This document shows positions 15,468 to 18,734 of a DNA stretch of 18,734 nt, piece by piece (position 1 is the stretch's first letter; every line of letters starts with the position of its first letter). The stretch covers positions 1 through 18,734 of the forward strand of contig JAJRUR010000196.1 in assembly GCA_024277695.1 (NCBI GenBank), in the 5' to 3' direction. The position numbers and the translations under genes are program-made. Under the pieces are notes generated by a model. That model saw only the letters and a list, made by a program, of their open reading frames with translations. It did not search any database and was not told the origin of the DNA. The stretch comes from Bacteroidota bacterium. Lineage in GTDB: Bacteria > Bacteroidota > Bacteroidia > Chitinophagales > Saprospiraceae.

Positions 15468-16099
15468 TATCGATAGACAAGATCGAAAAAGAGCTCAAGC
15501 TACGCTTGCGATATCCTTATCGTTGGGGACGCAAGCAATCTGATGCGTGGGACCTCAAGACAAAATTTATCTATAACACCCCTACGATAGCACAATTACT
15601 TCAGATTACTACGGCTTTTGAGACGGATTTGAGCGATTATGCGATGAATCGATGGTACAATTTTTGGTCTGCGATGGCGATCGAATCTGTTTTTGCAGCA
15701 CATCCCCGCGTAAAACCCAATACCAACCGGCGCGATAAGTTGGTTGATTTTACTATAGAGTCCACCGCTTTTGACCACAAGACTAGTGTATATCCAAAGG
15801 GTTTCGGACGGTCGCTCCGTTATGCATTAGACCATAAAAAGGAGCTGATCAATTGGTTGTATGAGCATCAAAGCCAACAAGGCAGAAAACATCTGTCCAA
15901 CAGGATTTTTGTGTTGTTATATGACTTGAAGTATGGAGCACATTGGGAGTTGAAGGCGCATGTCTCTGAGATCAAAATATTATTAGATAGATATCTTGAT
16001 AATTATGACCCCAAAAAATTATGCGTGTTGGATTTTGGATTTGGGTCTGTATATTCTGATGTGATTTGGTATATACGCAGAGAAGAACGAAGAATATAA
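15464..16099 (+). CDS. Unrecognised 211-residue protein, candidate PD-(D/E)xK endonuclease
   Basis: I do not recognise this protein as a named family. It has the features of a PD-(D/E)xK nuclease: an acidic helix residue E74 (WSAMAIESVF), D95 after a charged loop (NRRDKLVDFTIES) and D104-H-K106 (AFDHKTSVYPKGFG), spaced as in the D...(D/E)xK centre. Basic patches (LKLRLRYPYRWGRK near the start, RREERRI at the end) suit DNA binding. There is no signal peptide or membrane segment. It overlaps the rhodanese by four bases and is followed after 21 bases by an adenine methyltransferase, the usual arrangement of a type II restriction-modification pair. The nuclease assignment rests on motif and context only; the recognition sequence is unknown. 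Confidence 0.55.
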   Translation: MISIDKIEKELKLRLRYPYRWGRKQSDAWDLKTKFIYNTPTIAQLLQITTAFETDLSDYAMNRWYNFWSAMAIESVFAAHPRVKPNTNRRDKLVDFTIESTAFDHKTSVYPKGFGRSLRYALDHKKELINWLYEHQSQQGRKHLSNRIFVLLYDLKYGAHWELKAHVSEIKILLDRYLDNYDPKKLCVLDFGFGSVYSDVIWYIRREERRI

Positions 16100-16120
16100 A
16101 TAGAATTAATAGAAGAATGT

Positions 16121-17119
16121 ATGAACTATATTGGCTCAAAGCATAAGCTTTCAGGATTTATAAAACAAAGTATCTATGAAGTTGTCGGAAAGGACTTGGA
16201 AGATAAGGTGTTTTGTGATTTATTTTCCGGAACCGGTATTGTGGCTAGAAATTTTAAAAATGAAGTGCGACAGATTATTTGCAATGATATAGAGTCCTAT
16301 AGTTATGTATTGATAAGAAATTATATAGGTAATTATAGAGAGCTAGCTCATAAAGAAGCCTTTATCCAACAACTAAACGATTTAAAACCCAAATCGGGTT
16401 TTATCTATAAGCACTATTGCCTCGGTGGAGGTAGTGGAAGGCAGTATTTTTCGGATATCAACGGACAACGTATAGATGCTATGCGGTCTCAAATAGATAT
16501 TTGGAAAAATAATAAGCGTATTGATGAGGATATGTATTATTTTCTTTTGGCGAGTTTGATCGAAAGTTCGGATAAAGTAGCTAATACAGCTTCTGTTTAT
16601 GGTGCCTTTCTCAAGCAGCTCAAAAACTCTGCCCGAAAGGACCTCATACTCCATCCGGCAGAGTATTCTATCACAAATGGGGCGCATCAAGTATATCAGA
16701 CAGATAGCAACCAACTCATCAGCCGGATAGCTGGGGATATCCTCTATCTGGACCCTCCTTATAATGCCAGACAGTATGGTGCTAATTATCATTTACTCAA
16801 TACGATAGCTCTATATGATCGTTTTGTACCCAAAGGCAAAACCGGATTGAGAGCATATAATCGATCCGATTATTGCTCAAAACGAACAGTCGAGGCTGCA
16901 TTTGAAGAACTGATGCGTTTGGCAGATTTTAAGTATATATTCTTAAGTTACAATAACGAAGGATTGATGTCTGTCGATGTGGTAAAAAATATCATGGAAC
17001 GCTATGGAAATTACAAATTAATAACCACAAAATATCAACGATTCAGAGCAGACAAAAAAGAGAATAGAAATCACAAGGCCGATCATACGGAGGAGTATCT
17101 ACACGTACTTATAAAGTAA
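16121..17119 (+). CDS. D12-class adenine-N6 DNA methyltransferase
   Basis: A 332-residue methyltransferase that transfers the methyl group of S-adenosylmethionine to N6 of adenine in DNA. The motifs come in the alpha-class order: motif X at the N-terminus (NYIGSKHKL, residues 2-10), motif I VFCDLFSGTGIVARNF (30-45), then a long target-recognition region (about 90-200, including GGGSGRQYFSDINGQRIDAM), and motif IV LYLDPPYNARQYG (209-220). It resembles Dam/DpnIIA in plan, but the target region is longer and distinct, so GATC specificity should not be assumed. It lies 21 bases after the possible nuclease gene and should be read from the same transcript. The convergent thioredoxin-like gene ends 127 bases beyond it. 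Confidence 0.88.
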   Translation: MNYIGSKHKLSGFIKQSIYEVVGKDLEDKVFCDLFSGTGIVARNFKNEVRQIICNDIESYSYVLIRNYIGNYRELAHKEAFIQQLNDLKPKSGFIYKHYCLGGGSGRQYFSDINGQRIDAMRSQIDIWKNNKRIDEDMYYFLLASLIESSDKVANTASVYGAFLKQLKNSARKDLILHPAEYSITNGAHQVYQTDSNQLISRIAGDILYLDPPYNARQYGANYHLLNTIALYDRFVPKGKTGLRAYNRSDYCSKRTVEAAFEELMRLADFKYIFLSYNNEGLMSVDVVKNIMERYGNYKLITTKYQRFRADKKENRNHKADHTEEYLHVLIK

Positions 17120-17246
17120 GTATTTTGATGTTTGCTCGAATGAGAATAGACAGATTTGATGATTTCATACGCAGTTAATGTAGTGCAGATGAAGGCTGAT
17201 TCGTCTTCGAGTATTCACCAAGGCACTCCAAGCTATTTATATGTAA

Positions 17247-18296
17247 TTAAAGGCGCTTATTCAGTTCTAGAAAAACATCATTCGTTATATGCAATGGACC
17301 GGCAATATGCTTTCCATTTTTGTCAAAAATATGATATGTGGGATACATTCTGATCCTTAGTTTTTCCAATCCTAGTTCTTGATCGGGAATCGAAACAAAA
17401 TCTAGATTGCTTATGCGTAGCTTCTTCCACTTTTTCTTTCCCTTATCAACACTATCCATAATAATAGGAACAAATTTTACCTTCCCATTTAGTTCTTTTG
17501 CTTTTTTGTCCATAGTCGGAAATGACTTAATGCACGGAGCACAATAGCTCGCCCAAAAATCTAAAACAAAATAATCTGAGCTATCAATATATTTATGAAT
17601 GGGTATAATAGTATCTTGAATATTTAGTTGAAGATTCATATCCATATTAAGATTACCATTAGATTTTAAATCTATTATTTTTTGTAACAACTTCCTTAGT
17701 TTTATGTTTTGGACATTTTGCACTTCAGGGATTAGATTTTTTACACTCGCAAATATTTGATCATCTAATACATTGATACCGAATGCTGTGTATAGCCTTT
17801 CGATTGTTGTTATCAATAATAGATTTTTAACAGATTTAAAATCAGAAAGTTCTCTATTTATTTCTGAAAAATATAATCTTAAATCTGTCAAATTTCTTCG
17901 AGCATATATTTGAGAGGGTATTACAGTAATATTAACTAATTGAACCTGTCTCAACGAATCCAAGTTTTTGAATATCACGTTTAGCTTATCATTAGTTATG
18001 AGCTCAAAGTAGATATCTGTAGATTTATCAAACGTCCATGCTCTTAAAAAGAGCTTAAAGTCTAAAAGCACTTTGGCTGTTTCTCCATATTTCTCAATGA
18101 GATTTTTGTTTTCTTTACTGAAATAACAACTTTTTTTATTTTTATATTTTTTAATCTCGGATTTCTTAATTTTGACATCTTTGTCTATTAAAACTCTGTC
18201 AAATACTTGCGAATCAAGATATTGACACACAATATCGTTATGGAATACACCTCCGATCAGTAGTATGATTAATATTAATAGTTTCTTTTTGACCAT
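17247..18296 (-). CDS. Exported thioredoxin-fold (TlpA-like) protein with a novel N-terminal region
   Basis: A 349-residue protein with an N-terminal hydrophobic segment (residues 5-17), so exported or membrane-anchored. The C-terminal 120 residues are a TlpA/ResA-like thioredoxin fold: DYFVLDFWASYCAPCIKSFP with the redox pair C252/C255, a basic stretch and RMYPTYHIFDKNGKHIAGP, where the cis-proline motif reads YPT. Such proteins reduce or rearrange disulfides in the periplasm. Residues 30-230 are helical, Lys/Asn-rich and unlike anything I recognise; they may resemble the helical insert found in Bacteroidota redox proteins of this class. The gene is clearly richer in A+T (AAA, AAT, ATT codons) than its neighbours, which may reflect transfer. 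Promoter box at 18319-18326. Confidence 0.8.
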   Translation of the reverse strand: MVKKKLLILIILLIGGVFHNDIVCQYLDSQVFDRVLIDKDVKIKKSEIKKYKNKKSCYFSKENKNLIEKYGETAKVLLDFKLFLRAWTFDKSTDIYFELITNDKLNVIFKNLDSLRQVQLVNITVIPSQIYARRNLTDLRLYFSEINRELSDFKSVKNLLLITTIERLYTAFGINVLDDQIFASVKNLIPEVQNVQNIKLRKLLQKIIDLKSNGNLNMDMNLQLNIQDTIIPIHKYIDSSDYFVLDFWASYCAPCIKSFPTMDKKAKELNGKVKFVPIIMDSVDKGKKKWKKLRISNLDFVSIPDQELGLEKLRIRMYPTYHIFDKNGKHIAGPLHITNDVFLELNKRL

Positions 18297-18318
18297 GAGA
18301 TTAAAATTATAGAGCCTT

Positions 18319-18326
18319 CAAATATA
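18319..18326 (-). promoter_or_regulatory. -7 box of the thioredoxin-like gene
   Basis: Minus-strand TATATTTG is an exact TAnnTTTG match 22 bases before the ATG at 18296, predicting a leader of about 17 bases. No TTG is present at the usual -33 distance. Confidence 0.4.
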
Positions 18327-18392
18327 GAGAATATCTAAAATAGAACTCTATATTAGAAGACTCTTTTATAAAATATTATTCTGTTACAAAAA

Positions 18393-18734
18393 ATCTGTTA
18401 CGAAAATCGAGCGCCATAGGTGCGACACATTCATCGTGCTACAATCAGAGGAATTTTTATAGGTTACGCTCCTCTGGAGCTACCAAGGTGCCGCTCCTCT
18501 GGAGCTACTAATGTCCAAATAATTCAAGCAATTTTTTCATTTTTCTATAAATTTAACATTTATTCATTGGTTTTTTGTGTTTCGCTTTATTACAAAGCTA
18601 CCAAGGTGTCACCCCTACGGAGCTGTTAAGGTATCGCTGCTTTGGTGTTTTTATATTTAATGCTCCATAGGAGCCTCATCTTTGTAATATACAATCTGTT
18701 ACGAAAATCGAGATCCACAGGTGCGACACATTCA
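18393..18734. repeat. Non-coding repeat block: two 41-base direct repeats around small palindromic units
   Basis: An imperfect 41-base direct repeat lies at 18393-18433 and 18694-18734 with three mismatches, the second copy ending at the window edge. Between them are GCTCC-NNN-GGAGC hairpin units: GCTCCTCTGGAGC at 18468-18480 and again at 18493-18505 (25 bases apart), and GCTCCATAGGAGC at 18662-18674. Related, more degenerate pieces (CCCTACGGAGC and two GCTACCAAGGTG motifs) lie near 18489 and 18597-18624. A frame of 69 codons here (18420-18629) is only the repeats read as protein. Palindromic units of this kind are dispersed in Bacteroidota genomes; a link to a mobilising enzyme is not visible. 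Confidence 0.75.

Noticed and set aside
16121..17119. Orphan Dam with GATC specificity
   Set aside because: The catalytic plan is shared with Dam, but the target region is different and GATC specificity cannot be read from the sequence.
17156..17353. 65-codon plus-strand frame after the DNA methyltransferase
   Set aside because: Largely antisense to the thioredoxin-like gene, with no independent support.
18420..18629. 69-codon frame at the right end
   Set aside because: It is the palindromic repeat units read as protein.
18393..18734. CRISPR array
   Set aside because: Repeat units are unequal, spacing is irregular, the units are palindromic and variable, and no cas gene is present.

Overview
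The window looks like chromosomal DNA of a Bacteroidota bacterium, probably from the Saprospiria or a related lineage. The clues are a PorX-type response regulator/PglZ protein (a type IX secretion regulator restricted to this phylum), several exact TAnnTTTG boxes upstream of genes, no obvious Shine-Dalgarno sequences, signal peptides ending in Ala-Gln, and a periplasmic protein built of QYETVTEEVL repeats. The taxonomic placement is inference; there is no rRNA or other phylogenetic marker here. No tRNA, rRNA, CRISPR array or insertion sequence was seen.

Layout. 1-806 (minus) is the N-terminal part of a secreted protein of tandem 23-residue repeats that runs off the left edge. 886-2079 (minus) is an HD-domain phosphohydrolase, divergent from porX (2197-3753), which is followed by a FadD-type acyl-CoA ligase (3816-5477). 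Its stop codon abuts that of a minus-strand set: an S41-family lipoprotein (5478-6518), a small secreted protein that may be a beta-barrel (6575-7390), and a larger exported protein of unknown function (7529-8998). A 315-base spacer with two inverted repeats and two promoters follows.

9314-13774 is a plus-strand phenylacetate-type operon: a TetR repressor, the reductase paaE, an SGNH hydrolase, the epoxide isomerase paaG and the dehydrogenase paaH. The first three genes overlap (ATGA, then a shared A). A perfect 14-base palindrome sits exactly between the -33 and -7 boxes of the promoter, so autorepression relieved by a pathway thioester is the simplest model. The oxygenase subunits paaA/B/C, the ligase paaK, paaZ and the thiolase are not in the window and must be elsewhere if the pathway is complete.

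13813-15100 (minus) holds riboflavin synthase and a membrane methyltransferase of the isoprenylcysteine/phospholipid type. Divergent from these, with overlapping start codons, is a tight plus-strand set: a rhodanese, an unrecognised 211-residue protein with a possible PD-(D/E)xK nuclease centre, and a D12-class adenine-N6 DNA methyltransferase. The last two look like an undescribed restriction-modification pair. A low-GC thioredoxin-fold protein (17247-18296, minus) faces them. The right end (18393-18734) is non-coding and made of small palindromic units between two imperfect 41-base direct repeats, the second cut by the window edge.
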